Position numbers and translations under genes: made by a program. From assembly GCA_949358305.1 (NCBI GenBank), contig OX442321.1:2629605-2693604 (forward strand): a stretch of 64,000 nt of DNA, in the 5' to 3' direction. Below the pieces are notes generated by a model. It saw nothing but the letters and a program-made list of their open reading frames with translations. It was not told the origin of the DNA and made no database searches. Below are positions 19,160 through 29,828 of the stretch, in pieces (positions within the stretch are counted from its first letter, which is position 1; each line of letters starts with the position of its first letter). Source of the stretch: Strigamia acuminata. Lineage: Eukaryota > Arthropoda > Chilopoda > Geophilomorpha > Linotaeniidae.

Positions 19160-22144
19160 TCTGACGATTTTAATTCTTTAATTTATAAAGAAGACGAATA
19201 TAATACACTTTTCAACAAGAAACACTTCTAAACTTTACTTTTGACAAAATAAAATTAAACTTCGCGTTTGTTTGACACGTGTTAGCTTTTGCAGGTTACA
19301 CGGCACACAAAATTCGAATCGTGACTGAAATCGGGACGGCGTGGTCAAGATGACTCTGGAACACGTCTTCTGGTCTGGTCTGGATGCGAATGATCAGTAT
19401 CTGATCTGGTCCTCCTTTAATAGCAGGGGGCTGGGGATCCCTAGATCTCCCAACTTCTGATTGGCGGATGTTAGTGTCGGCCAATGGTATAAAGGACGTT
19501 ACATCTATTTAGTAGTTCTCTACTAAGTCCGTTCCCTTCGAGATTCAATTTTACCGATAAAATAAAATTCCTTCGGGAAGACATTCGTAAAATATTGTAT
19601 TTTTCAAATGAAAATAAAATAAACTTACTTCAATCTTCTTGAACTTTGGGATTTTTACCAATCCAAATAATTAAATAACTTTTCTTCAAAAAATATTTTT
19701 CTTTGATTATTCCGTTTAGTGTGTAATATCATTACAACCACAGTTTTAATAAAGTTTTCTCAAACTCTCAATTTTTCTTATTCTTATTCAATTATCGTTC
19801 AAATAATCATTCCTTTGTAATTGAAATCTATTTTCGATTCCCAACATTGTGTATTCATTTCCAATAGGAAGAATAATTTGACCAAGTCTTTACTTTTTCG
19901 GGTTTAAATTCCATTTTTCGAGTGTGAAAAAATAAATTTTCACCATCCATCTCCCCCTTTTTTAACAAATTTTTTTAACAAATAAAAATTCGTTAAAATT
20001 CTTTAAATTTGTTTTGCGAGAAAAATTATCTAATTCTCTAATCTTCCAAAAGAAAATATTCGAAATTTTACTTTAAACGATAAAGTTATTGGTACAAATG
20101 TGTACTTGTTTTTCGGGAGAAAACTATTCGACAATCCTTTAGACTTTTGGGTAAAAATTATTCATCAAATCTTTCTTTTTTGATGACAATTGCTTTGATT
20201 TTTCGAAAGAAAATATCTAGCTAAATTCCACTTTTCCTGAGCGGACAATTGTTTTCACAATTAGTTATTCCTTTGCGATATTTACGAAGGACGTGTCTTT
20301 GATTATTCGTTTTAATAATTTTCGTCCCCCTTATCTCTAATAACGAGATGTTTTTGCAGAGATCTTTTATCTTTTGAATGAAAGAATATTTAAATCTCAA
20401 TTGTCGTAAATACCTTCATCTGCTGCAGCATTTCCTCAATTTGAACTTTTCAAATGAAAAGGCAAATCTGGAGAACTTTCACTGTCAAACTTCTATTCCT
20501 ATCGCGCCAAAATTCGTAATTCACTGGTTTGGAATTCCGTATAACACGTGACACAATAACAGTATCGATGTCACAATTAAGCAGTTTACTACTCGGTCCG
20601 CGCGAGGACATGTAAATTACTTTTTTCCGATAAAAATAATTTTTCTTTGAAAAATATTTGAAATTGATTTTTCACAACTACTTTTGAATGAAATAAAATG
20701 AAGTTATTCCAACTTTTCGTTAATTGCTCACACATAACATTCCCTTTACTGTGGGATTTGCATCGAAATTCCATTTTTAAAGAACCTTTCTTTTACTTAT
20801 CGCAAATAAAACATATTCAATCGTTTTTCTGATTAAACTTTAACACGTAAATTACGAACGAAATATATGATGACATTCCATTAACCTTTAGGAAAATTGA
20901 CTAAATTCTTAATTTTTAGAGAAAAATAATGTATCTAGAATCTTTCCTTTTCCGAATAAAATCTATGTTCAAAATAGAAGATAAATCTTGTGCAATTCTT
21001 AGTTTTTTCGAATGGAAAAATACAACTTTTCATCAGCGGTGATTTATTTGATTTTTCCGAAAGAAAAATAATTACTTTGAAACTTATTTTCTTCGTTTAA
21101 ATCAGCTATCTGATTTTAAAGCTTCAATCCAATTAAAAAATATTCGCTCCGTAAATATTTCATGTGGCAAAGTTCATAGCCACAAATGGATTTGTTATTC
21201 CGGTTTTAAGAAATCATGTGGGAAAATGTCCGATTAGATTACTAAAAATATTCGTTGTTTTTCAAACAGCTAAATTTCATTTAGAAATTCTCAAAATTTG
21301 GGAGACCCAAATATCGTTGGAAACTTAAAACACTGTTAAATTTCCGAAAGGAAAGATTGAATGAAATCCTTTTACTTTTCCGAGGGAAAGCGTTTATCGT
21401 GATTCGTAACTTTCAATGTAAAAAATACTATTCTACGTGGTCGGCAACTTCATTCGCCGCCATTTTATATTTTCTTAATTTCCATTGTCCCGAAGGAAAA
21501 AATGTACTTTTTGTGAAAATAGTTAATTCCTTCAAATAAAGGTAATATTCATTTCGATTTGCAAATCTTTTCTGCGAAATGGAGTGTGTTGTTTTTCTCC
21601 AACAACTAAATTATCTTTGGTACCGATGGCAGTGGAAAAATTAGTTCGCGACACTTAAATAAATCTCTACGAACCTTCTGTAACATTTCTCCGCTGTCTT
21701 TTATCTGTTGTCCGCCATAATTTCCAAGCATTCGTTCGCACCTTGCGTTGAAGGTTTGAGTAGCTTCCCTGCTGCGTTTGATACGGAGATCGACGCGTAT
21801 TGCTATGGCGCGTGGTCGCTGGCTATCGGTGTCGACGTACAGTTACAAGAAACTTAATTTCTTGTAAATATTTCCAAATAGTTGCGGTGTTTTCTTCGTT
21901 TTAACTTTTCAGGTGGAAAGATAAATTCGTAAGAAGTCCGCCTTCTAAACTTGTATGTTTTTAGCTTTTCGAAATAAAACAAACTTCGAAAAAAATATCT
22001 GTATTCTTATTTCACTCGAAACTTTTTTTTTGATTTCTTATTTAAAATACTTCGTATTCCTTAAATTGTCGAACGAAAATAGTAAAGAGAGTTCACTAAA
22101 CGTTTCCATTTCGTCAGTTTAACTTTTCACATGAAAATATAAAC
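19160..22144. other. Element 3 AT-rich interior, no gene seen
   Basis: About 3 kb with no ORF of note, full of TTTTCGAAAGAAAA-like short palindromic runs. CCCCCTT tracts (purine-rich on the sense strand) recur at about 17444, 17574, 19953 and 20323 across the interior. Confidence 0.6.
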
Positions 22145-22671
22145 TGAAAATCTATTTGTCTGTTTTAACTAAAATTTTTTAGTTAATATCGGATTCAAGA
22201 TTCGCTTTTGCAATTCGATCGAATTAATTTGCAACCTATTTCAGTGATCGTGTGATAGGTCTATAACTTCCGAAATTCCTAGTTAAAGGACTGTTTTGGT
22301 GTTTCTCAAGAAAATAAACATGGTTTGAAACTTGTCTGTTTTTTAACTAAATCTTTTAGTTAAATATTTATCTCAAAATTCACTTTTACAATTCTATCGA
22401 ATTTAATTGCAACCTAATCTCGGTGGGACCTCCACGTGTGAGATTAGGTGGTAGTCTTTGAAATCCCTAAAATCTTCAAACGAAAATAATGAAGGAAAAT
22501 CTACTACGTATTTCTATTTCATCAGTTTAACTTCTTCACATGGAAATATAAACTGAAAATTTAATCTGTCTATTTTTAACTTAAATCTTTTAGTTAAATA
22601 TTTATCTCCAATATTCACTGTTGCAATTCAATCGAATTTAATTGCAACCTAATCTCGGTGGGACCTCCACG
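22145..22671 (-). repeat. Element 3 leader: ~235-bp tandem repeat carrying duplicated primer-binding sites
   Basis: The segment around TTTTAGTTAAATATTTATCTC and GAATTTAATTGCAACC occurs three times (a diverged one at 22145-22260, then 22330-22440 and 22560-22671). The last two include the same 18-base sequence ATCTCGGTGGGACCTCCA at 22417-22434 and 22652-22669, the PBS complement of a tRNA-Gln 3' end as I remember it. Only the second abuts the LTR (CG spacer). The inner copy is also followed by CGTGTGA, mimicking the LTR edge. Confidence 0.8.
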
Positions 22672-24574
22672 TGTGACGGTGACGACCACAACTCCCATTT
22701 AACAATGGTACCGGGAAGAGATCGCAATAAATAAACAGTGAATACAATACGAGATAAATACAAGACAGTTTATTGTTGGTAAACAATAATATCAAGGCTA
22801 AATTATACATAGGACTAATGCCGACATTTGGCAAGTTAAATCAGCTATTAAACTATACAAAGAATTGGCCAACTGGCCCTAGAATAATATCACTACGGGT
22901 CTGGAATATGGGAGCGGTTTCCCCATCGCTCGACCTGATTATAGATGTCATCTTAAGCCGGATGGCTGTGTCCTGGAGTCCGATACGGCTTCGCTGGTTT
23001 CCTTGGTTCGCTGTGTAAACTATCGCACGTCGATAAATCGAATGATCTGAGCATTGCGGTTGACTTTGTCTGCACCGCCACAACTTTGGGAGGATATTGG
23101 TGTAAGTAAATGTATTCATTTACTTATCAATATTCCACTTATGAATTATATTTAATTCATATCGTTGTGAATTCTTATTTAGATATTTCGGGAATAAGTT
23201 GTCGTCAACTTATCGGTTATATTGAGTTCAATATGAGATTAAGTCTTCTGACTTGATTTTGGTCCAACTGGTTGTCGAGTTTAAGTTTTGCTGTTATAAA
23301 TAAAATGAAGATTAAGCTTCCCGTCGCAACACACAATTGCCATCGATTAGAATATACGCCTTGCCATGCAGAACGGTATCAAGCGTCCCCGGCGTCGCAG
23401 CACGGTCGTCCATCGAGTGGTTGACGGTACCACGTACACAGGGGTCGATAGCTCGCGGCTCCGCACAGCAGTTTTATCTCTCGCGGTACTAATAATAGAC
23501 CGACTGCTTTGGCATCGAATACCATGAGAATCAGCTTGCCAAACACTTGGTGCTACTCGTGGTTACTGTAAAACAGACTGCTTTGGCACCATCAGGTGAA
23601 GGAACCGATTCTCAACAATACCGATGCTACTCGTGGTAACGGAATACGTTCATACCGAAAAAGACAACTTGGTCCTGTCCGGAGGATACTGAATTGCACA
23701 ACGGCGGGTTCTCCTTCGGCGTCGCAACCGTAAACTGTAACATTTATGCAACATAATGATCCCAGCACTTCGACTTCAATTGCCGGCGGTGGCATGATTC
23801 TGTAGAATCATGCAACGGTTCTTTGCGAATAAATCAACAAAGAACCAAAAGGTTTTTTTACGTGAACAACGAATCATATTTCTTAAGTAACAATACCAAA
23901 CAGAAAATAATCAAACAGAGCTGCGGAATGGCCGATTGTTTGGGTTTATATAACCTGACTGGATTAAGGATTAATCCAGTCATCCAATTGGAACATGGGT
24001 TCCACGAATCCCTCCAATCCCGTATCACCGGAAGTGGATACGGAGGAGCATTATGCTAATTCTCACCACAACCGGAACTGGATACCCAGGGCCGGAAATG
24101 GATCCACCAATCAGATCGATCGGTTGATCGATTGATCACCAAATGTTCTATCCCGCAGAAAATGGAAGTTATAATGTATTTAACATCAAAAGACATTAAT
24201 ATATCTTTATATTAATGTTCACAAAGCTTCGTTTCGTTCTAGTAAATATAGTTTTATATTTATTTACATGTTTTATATTCATATCTTGAATTTACCGCTA
24301 AATCGTGATCGCGCCATCTGGCGACAACATTGCGCATTGACAAATGCGGTTTTAGTAGACGAATCATCGTGATTCGGCCGGAATCCTTTGATATCAAGTA
24401 GGAATGAGTGTTTATTCTTAATAAACGAACATCTTTGTATTTGAAACATCATAAATAACTTTATTCCAGACATTTATCAGTTTTACACAGAATATCTTCG
24501 AGATATCATGATAATGGCGCAACAGCGCTTCTTTCTAAGAAAATAGGCATTTATAGCCATTAAAAACCGTCACA
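22672..24574 (-). repeat. Element 3 5' LTR
   Basis: Second LTR, same length and ends as 15168-17070. The offset is exactly 7504. Confidence 0.93.
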
Positions 24575-24578
24575 ACAA

Positions 24579-25166
24579 CTCTTTGGGATTTCCTTTGGCT
24601 CCCGCCGACACCGTATGCTTATTGGCCATTGACGCAGATCTATGACGAAACGCTGTGCTCGCTCGAACTGTGCCCGCAGAAGGTTCCGCACATAATGAAG
24701 ACGTCTGTCAAACACTTCCCTGCCGACCATGTGAGGTCTGACAACCCTCAGAACGTACAGATCCTGGAGAATGCACGGAAGGTTACGCTAGAATGCTTTT
24801 CCTACAATCCCTTAAAAACTGTTGGAATTCTGTTCGCAAACCGACAAAAAATGAAGCTTGAGAATTTATTTCTTCTCCATTTCCAATTGGCAGCGTTGAC
24901 GAATCACTGACCATTTCTGTCGGTGTCATTCATGTCGCTGTTGTATTCACTACAATTGGCTGCACCATCGTGTTAATTGGACTCGCGACTGTTGTTAATA
25001 TGTCGGTTGAAAATGTCACTAACGGTGAAGTCGTAACATTCACAACCGTCGTCGTCCTCCCTTGCCTTTTATTGTCGCGCATTACTTCCATTAATTCCAA
25101 CTCGTTTATATCAAAAGGATTCATGGGTAGATATAAAATACCATTTCCTTCTAACGGCGACGCCAT
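24579..25166 (-). pseudogene. Element X gag-like fragment with internal stops
   Basis: The minus-strand ATG at 25166 (MASPLEGNGILYLPM) lies about 86 bases after a primer-binding site. The frame runs 78 codons to TGA at 24930-24932 and resumes immediately in the same frame to 24783 (PTEMVSDSSTLP ... GLRTEFQQFLRDCRKSIL), so the TGA is probably a point lesion. After TAA at 24783 a different frame looks coding (REVFDRRLHYVRNLLRAQFE) up to the element 3 insertion. The position just inside a 5' LTR suggests Gag, but no domain was recognised. Confidence 0.4.
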
Positions 25167-25252
25167 GATGAAATAACGTGAAATAAAATTACAATAATTA
25201 ATGTAATGAGGAAAATACTAACTATCTCGCTGGTTCCCTCGATAAAGCGGAA

Positions 25253-25269
25253 TCCTGTCTAGCTCGCCA
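25253..25269 (-). promoter_or_regulatory. Element X primer-binding site, tRNA-Arg-like
   Basis: Minus strand TGGCGAGCTAGACAGGA. Its complement matches the 3' end of eukaryotic tRNA-Arg(ACG) plus CCA at about 15 of 17 bases (from memory). It is four bases (AACT) from the LTR edge. Confidence 0.5.
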
Positions 25270-25273
25270 AGTT

Positions 25274-25825
25274 TGTAACAATTCCGGGTTTTAATTTGAA
25301 ACTATTAACTAATCTACGCGCCGTCAAAGCTCGTGTGTGCTGGTTCGTGGAATCTCACTTAAAAATGACCTTCAGCGTGGGTGTCGGTCATTCGGAAAAT
25401 CCCAATTCGCGCGCAATTATATCGTTTGTATCGATTCCTAAATATCGTGTGGTTTAAAGTAAATAAATCCCGTTTGTTTCCAAGACGCTGAGGGCGTTGG
25501 TCATCACCGGGTGAATAAAAGATTGGAAAGTAAGCGAGCGCGGTTAGAAATTATAGATAGGAAAATAATAAGACTTGTGGTCCGGTTTGGCATCGGTCGC
25601 GAAGTGTCGGAGAATCGACACAGCGCGATATTTATAACAATCGGTCAGCTGATCGATTGTCACAAGACCGAAATGGAATAATAAGGTCGAAAATGAAATC
25701 GCGACAAGGTCGCGTGCATAAATTAAAAATACAGGAAAATGGGGAATAGAATGAAAATTATAAACTGAAAAGCTCACCGTGACAAATTTAAAAAAGAAAA
25801 TGTTCACAAAATTCCTTTGTTAACA
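25274..25825 (-). mobile_element. Element X 5' LTR (right edge approximate)
   Basis: On the minus strand it runs TGTTAACA...TGTTACA. The inner edge is fixed by the primer site; the outer edge is an estimate. No second copy is in the window, so X is incomplete. Confidence 0.45.
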
Positions 25826-25944
25826 CACCACTTCTAACTTCAGACATAATTATATTTGTCATACTCTTTTGACAAATAACAAATTGTTTAAATTTCAACA
25901 TAAACATAAATAGTAAAAGAGTGGAGAGTCTGTTGCATACCAAC
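25826..25944. other. Unassigned sequence between X and the truncated end of element H
   Basis: AT-rich, no features. The boundary at about 25960 cuts the integrase tail of H, so this is a candidate rearrangement junction. Confidence 0.4.
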
Positions 25945-28775
25945 CTAGGGTGGTCCGAAAGCTGCTGTAATCTGGGTTCCCCCCACTTCTGTCACTACCA
26001 ACGGCTCAGGGTCAACCGGTGTTGAGAATTTATTTATTTTGGGTTGTTTTACAAGCACACGATCCCCTATCTCCAAGCCATGATCTTTGGCGTTACGCCG
26101 TTCGTCCGCATCTTCCTTCATCTTACTCTTTCCTTGTAGATCCTTATCTCGCAAGTCTACATCATCCACTGCACTCCAAATTGAAGGTAAATGCGTGTGC
26201 ATTTCTCGACTGTATAATAACTCCGCTGGCGGCCTCCCAGTTGTGCAATGCGGGGTTGCCCGATAATTTAGAAGAAACTCCTGCATTTCCCGGACCCAAT
26301 CACGCCCCTCCACCACCGCTGCTCGAATCGACTTATTCAGCATACGCATAAAGCGTTCCGCTTCACCACTTTGGGCCACAGGGGCGTAACCTATCGATGC
26401 ACAACACCAAACTCCCGCAAAAATTCCGCAAACTCACGAGACGTGAAGGGTGGACCATTATCTGACTTTTACATCTGCGGGAGACCCAACTCCCAAAATC
26501 GTCTCTCCAAATTCGCGCACACAGGGCCTGCCGCTGTCGATGAAATCTTGTCGACGAATGGGAATCTAGAATATTCGTCGATCAAGACAAATAATAAGGC
26601 CCCGTCCGGAAATGGGCCCAAAAATCCACCGCCAAATGCTGCCACGGCTGAGCCGGCAGTACAGTCATTCTCAACGGGTCTCTCACTGTCCTCGAAATAT
26701 TTGCTTGACACGACAAGCACCCTGCGATCTTCATTTCCACTCGCCTATCTATACCTGGAAACCAGACTTTCTGCCGAAGCAGTCTTGGTCTTAACGACAC
26801 CTTGGTGGCCTCGATGAGCTAGGTCCACCACTCTGGATTGCAGGCTCCTCAGGATCACAATACGATCGCCCCGCAAAACAATCCGCCCTCTTCTGCCACC
26901 GCCAACTCGTCCTTAACCATCGCAAAAGGGCGCAACGCCTCCTCCTTCCACATTTTCTGTGCTTCACCACCCACGCAACCCAGCGCCTGTCGCACTTTAC
27001 ACAATCCCGCATCTTGATCGGTCTCCGGTTGTACCTCTTCTTTCGTCATTGTAGTCGGCATCCTAGTCTGTACAACAAAATTTACATGTTCCTCCAACGT
27101 ACCAACTCCTACTGTTTTCACGTTTGCTGACGGGTGACGTGACATGTAGTCACTCGGATTGGTAGACCCCTTTGTGTGTATCACTTCAAAGTCAAACTGT
27201 TGGACACGTACGCACAATCGTTCCAATCTGACCGATGGTCTAGCTCGTCTGTTATTCAGTATGCTAATTAAAGGCTGGTGATCTGTAAACAACACAAAAT
27301 GAGTCCCGAACAAATACATATAAAATGCCTCCATGGCCCAGACCACAGCCAACATTTCCCGCTCTATCTGGGAATATCGTCCTTCTACAACCGTCAACGA
27401 TTGACTTGCGTACGAAACGACCTCCACCACCGCTTGACCTTTTTGCAGCTGGGCCAAAATCGCTCCCAATCCTCCTGGGCTTGCGTCCACCTCAAGATGC
27501 AACTCTGCTTTGAAATCAAAATACGCTAATGTCCCTGCATCGCCAACTCCTTCTTAATCCTTCCCCATGCTTCCTGATGCAAAGACATCCACATAAAATC
27601 GGCGTTAGCTTTCTTGGTCAACTCACGCAAAGGTCCCGTTAATCCCGCCAAATTCGGTATAAACCGACCGCAATAAATCACCATACCCAGCAAACTTTTA
27701 ACTTCGGACACGCTGGCCGGCTACTTCATCTCTCTTATGGCCTCCACTCTCTTGGGATCGATTGAAATTCCCAACGCCGAGAACACATGACCGAAAAACA
27801 CCACACTCCTCTTCCTAAACTCACACTTCCTTCCATTCACGGTAAGTCCCTTCTCCTGCAAACGGTCCAACACTTGATACATAACCACATCATGGCTCTG
27901 AGTCTGTTTGCCAACTAAAAATATATCGTCAGTTATATTGATTGTGCTCAAAATACCTTCCAACGCTTGACGAATCTCATCCCGGAAACTCTCTGGCGCC
28001 GAACACAGGCCGAAAAACAACCGCTTAAAGCGGAACAAAACAACATGCGTAGCGAACGTCGTAATTTTCCTCGACTCTTCGTCTAGCTCTACCTGATGGA
28101 AACCGTTGTTTAAGTCCAGCTTCGAGAACCAAACTGCCCCCTCCGCCAGAGCGACCACATCATCCAGCCTCGGCGAGGCATGTCGAAGGCGCTCGATGGC
28201 GAAATTCACTTCCCGCGCATCTATGCAAATTCTAATTGCCTCCAGATCCGGATCCTTTAATTTTCGCACGCAATGGATGGGGGAAACCCATGGCGTGGGC
28301 CCCATGCTATCAACAACTCGTTCAATAATGTCCTCAGCCACCATCCTTTCCAATTCGGCCTACACCTTTTTTCGTAAACTAAAAGGAATGGGCCGATAAC
28401 GTTGCGCCACCGGAACGACTTCCTTCTTCATGTGAATATGCACTTGCCGCCCCTTCAGCTTGCCCACCCCATTAAATAACCTCGGGTATTTCGCTTTAAT
28501 TTCACTATCCAAACTCTCCCCACCAACCGTACGCACCACCTGCACAAGACCCAATCTCACCGACGCCTCATAACTAAGAAGTGACTCACCATCCACATCC
28601 GCCACGTATAATTCCACTTCCTCGCGCCGGCCTTCGTATTCTAACACTGTCCTCATTATTCCCAACAAAGGTAACGGTTCCCGATGACCATATGGCATTA
28701 AACGAGCCTGGCTCGGGCGCAAAAACGGTGGGGGTCGGATGGACCTATAAATCTCCCTACTTAACAAACTAACTT
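25945..28775 (-). pseudogene. pol: Element H pol 3' half: protease remainder, RT, RNase H, integrase; broken
   Basis: The reading continues from the gag-protease at 42276-43300, on the other side of element 2. Order on the minus strand: rest of protease (28767-28363); RT with FFGLCSAPESF and an ITDDI catalytic box in place of YxDD, which I recall from Mag-like families (~27930); RNase H with VDASPGGLGAIL and FTDHQPL (27500-27250); integrase zinc-domain remnant (GCLSCQ), core Asp (AVDFWAHF), SDNGPPF second Asp and GEAERF third acidic residue (~26360). Lesions: in-frame TAG at 28360-28362 and 27721-27723, a frameshift near 27530 and more in the integrase. The C-terminal tail stops at GTQITAA and runs into foreign sequence; no 3' LTR is present. 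Non-functional. Confidence 0.85.
28772..28775. other. Target-site duplication of element 2 (ACTT), left
   Basis: The partner ACTT is at 42276-42279. The two sides rejoin the protease codons of element H. Confidence 0.85.
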
Positions 28776-29792
28776 TGTCGCGCTCAACTCTAACCGTCGC
28801 TAACTCGTGGGTTGATTACTTAATTCGACTAACTCACTACCGCTTTGCTCAAGCGGTTTACCCAAAGAAATGATTACACAGATATAAAAGGTAAAATATA
28901 ATATAGATTTATTCTGCGGGGCAATGTACAGATATATCTTATATATATATATAAAAAGGGTAAGTAAAAGGTAAATCGGAATGGGTGATGGGAAATGGAA
29001 AGGTAAAGGTAAGATGAAAGCTGGCTGGAATCGGCGAGGTCGTCTGTTGTCTCGTGCGTGTCCAAGATGGCGTCCTCGTTGTAGCAACGTGATGTCGTCT
29101 TGGGCCGGCGTGGCAATATGGCGTCCTCGGCTCGTCTCTGGCTGGTCCTTCGGGCTCACGCTGGTCGGGCGCGAGTGAATGCTTAGTTAAAAGGCTTACT
29201 TCAGTCTGTTGTCTAGGTTTTTGTGTGGTGTCCGGCGATCACACAGCGGCGGACTCTTCTGGCTCCCGGCGGTCACACAGCGGCGGGAACGCTCGTCGTG
29301 GTTTTACTGCAGTTTAGGCTTGTGCGACCGTTTGTCTGCACAACTCGCTAAACTGGAGTGGTTTTTACTATTTCTAGCTGGTGTGCTAAAATAGTGTGGT
29401 AATCTTATCTCGCAGGTTACTCTGCGGAGTTTGACACTGACCAAACGTACTCACGGTAAATTGTCCTTTGTCCTTGGTCAATCCCAGTATATTTACTTGG
29501 GCCTGATCTTGTAGGACGACGGGTTTACGTGTGTTTCTCGTTTGATGGTTGTGTTGGTTCTGCCCGCTCAGTGCAAGGCACATTCCTTTGCACAAAGCGG
29601 GGTTGACAGGTGACCGGAATCACCCAATGGTGGGGTGGACGAGCCATCCCCACTCCCTCAGGGCAGACGCCTGTCCATTGACTAGATGTCAATGCACTGA
29701 GGGAAGGGAGACGCGCTTGCGGCTCCCCTTACACCCGAAACGAGGTCACGAGAGAAACTCTTCGTTGACCCCGGTCCAGTCGGGTCACAACA
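28776..29792 (-). repeat. Element 2 3' LTR
   Basis: 1,017 bp; identical to 41259-42275 except for one G/A difference seen by eye. (AT)n and AAAAGGTAA tracts lie at 28930-28975. Small ORFs inside are LTR sequence, not genes. Confidence 0.95.
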
Positions 29793-29804
29793 CTTCCCCC
29801 TCCG
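29793..29804 (-). promoter_or_regulatory. Element 2 polypurine tract
   Basis: The minus strand GGAGGGGGAAG abuts the LTR start TGTTGTG. Confidence 0.8.
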
Positions 29805-29828
29805 AGCTCAGACCGTGGGGCTGAGCGA

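Larger units (their letters stand above)
15168..24574 (-). mobile_element. Element 3: 9,407-bp non-autonomous LTR retrotransposon
   Basis: Two 1,903-bp LTRs (15168-17070 and 22672-24574), which look identical by eye, start TGTGACGGT and end ACCGTCACA (perfect 9-bp inverted ends), with ACAA duplicated outside. The minus-strand orientation follows from a tRNA-Gln-like primer site at 22652-22669 and a polypurine tract at 17071-17080. The 5.6-kb interior has one ORF of unknown function (17664-19157) and about 3.5 kb of AT-rich sequence. No protease, RT or integrase is present, so it must borrow them from another element. It resembles LARD-type derivatives. It is inserted in a decayed element. Confidence 0.92.

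Noticed and set aside
22652-22669. tRNA gene remnants at the primer-binding sites
   Set aside because: Only the 3' ~18 bases match; no anticodon arm. They are retroelement PBSs.
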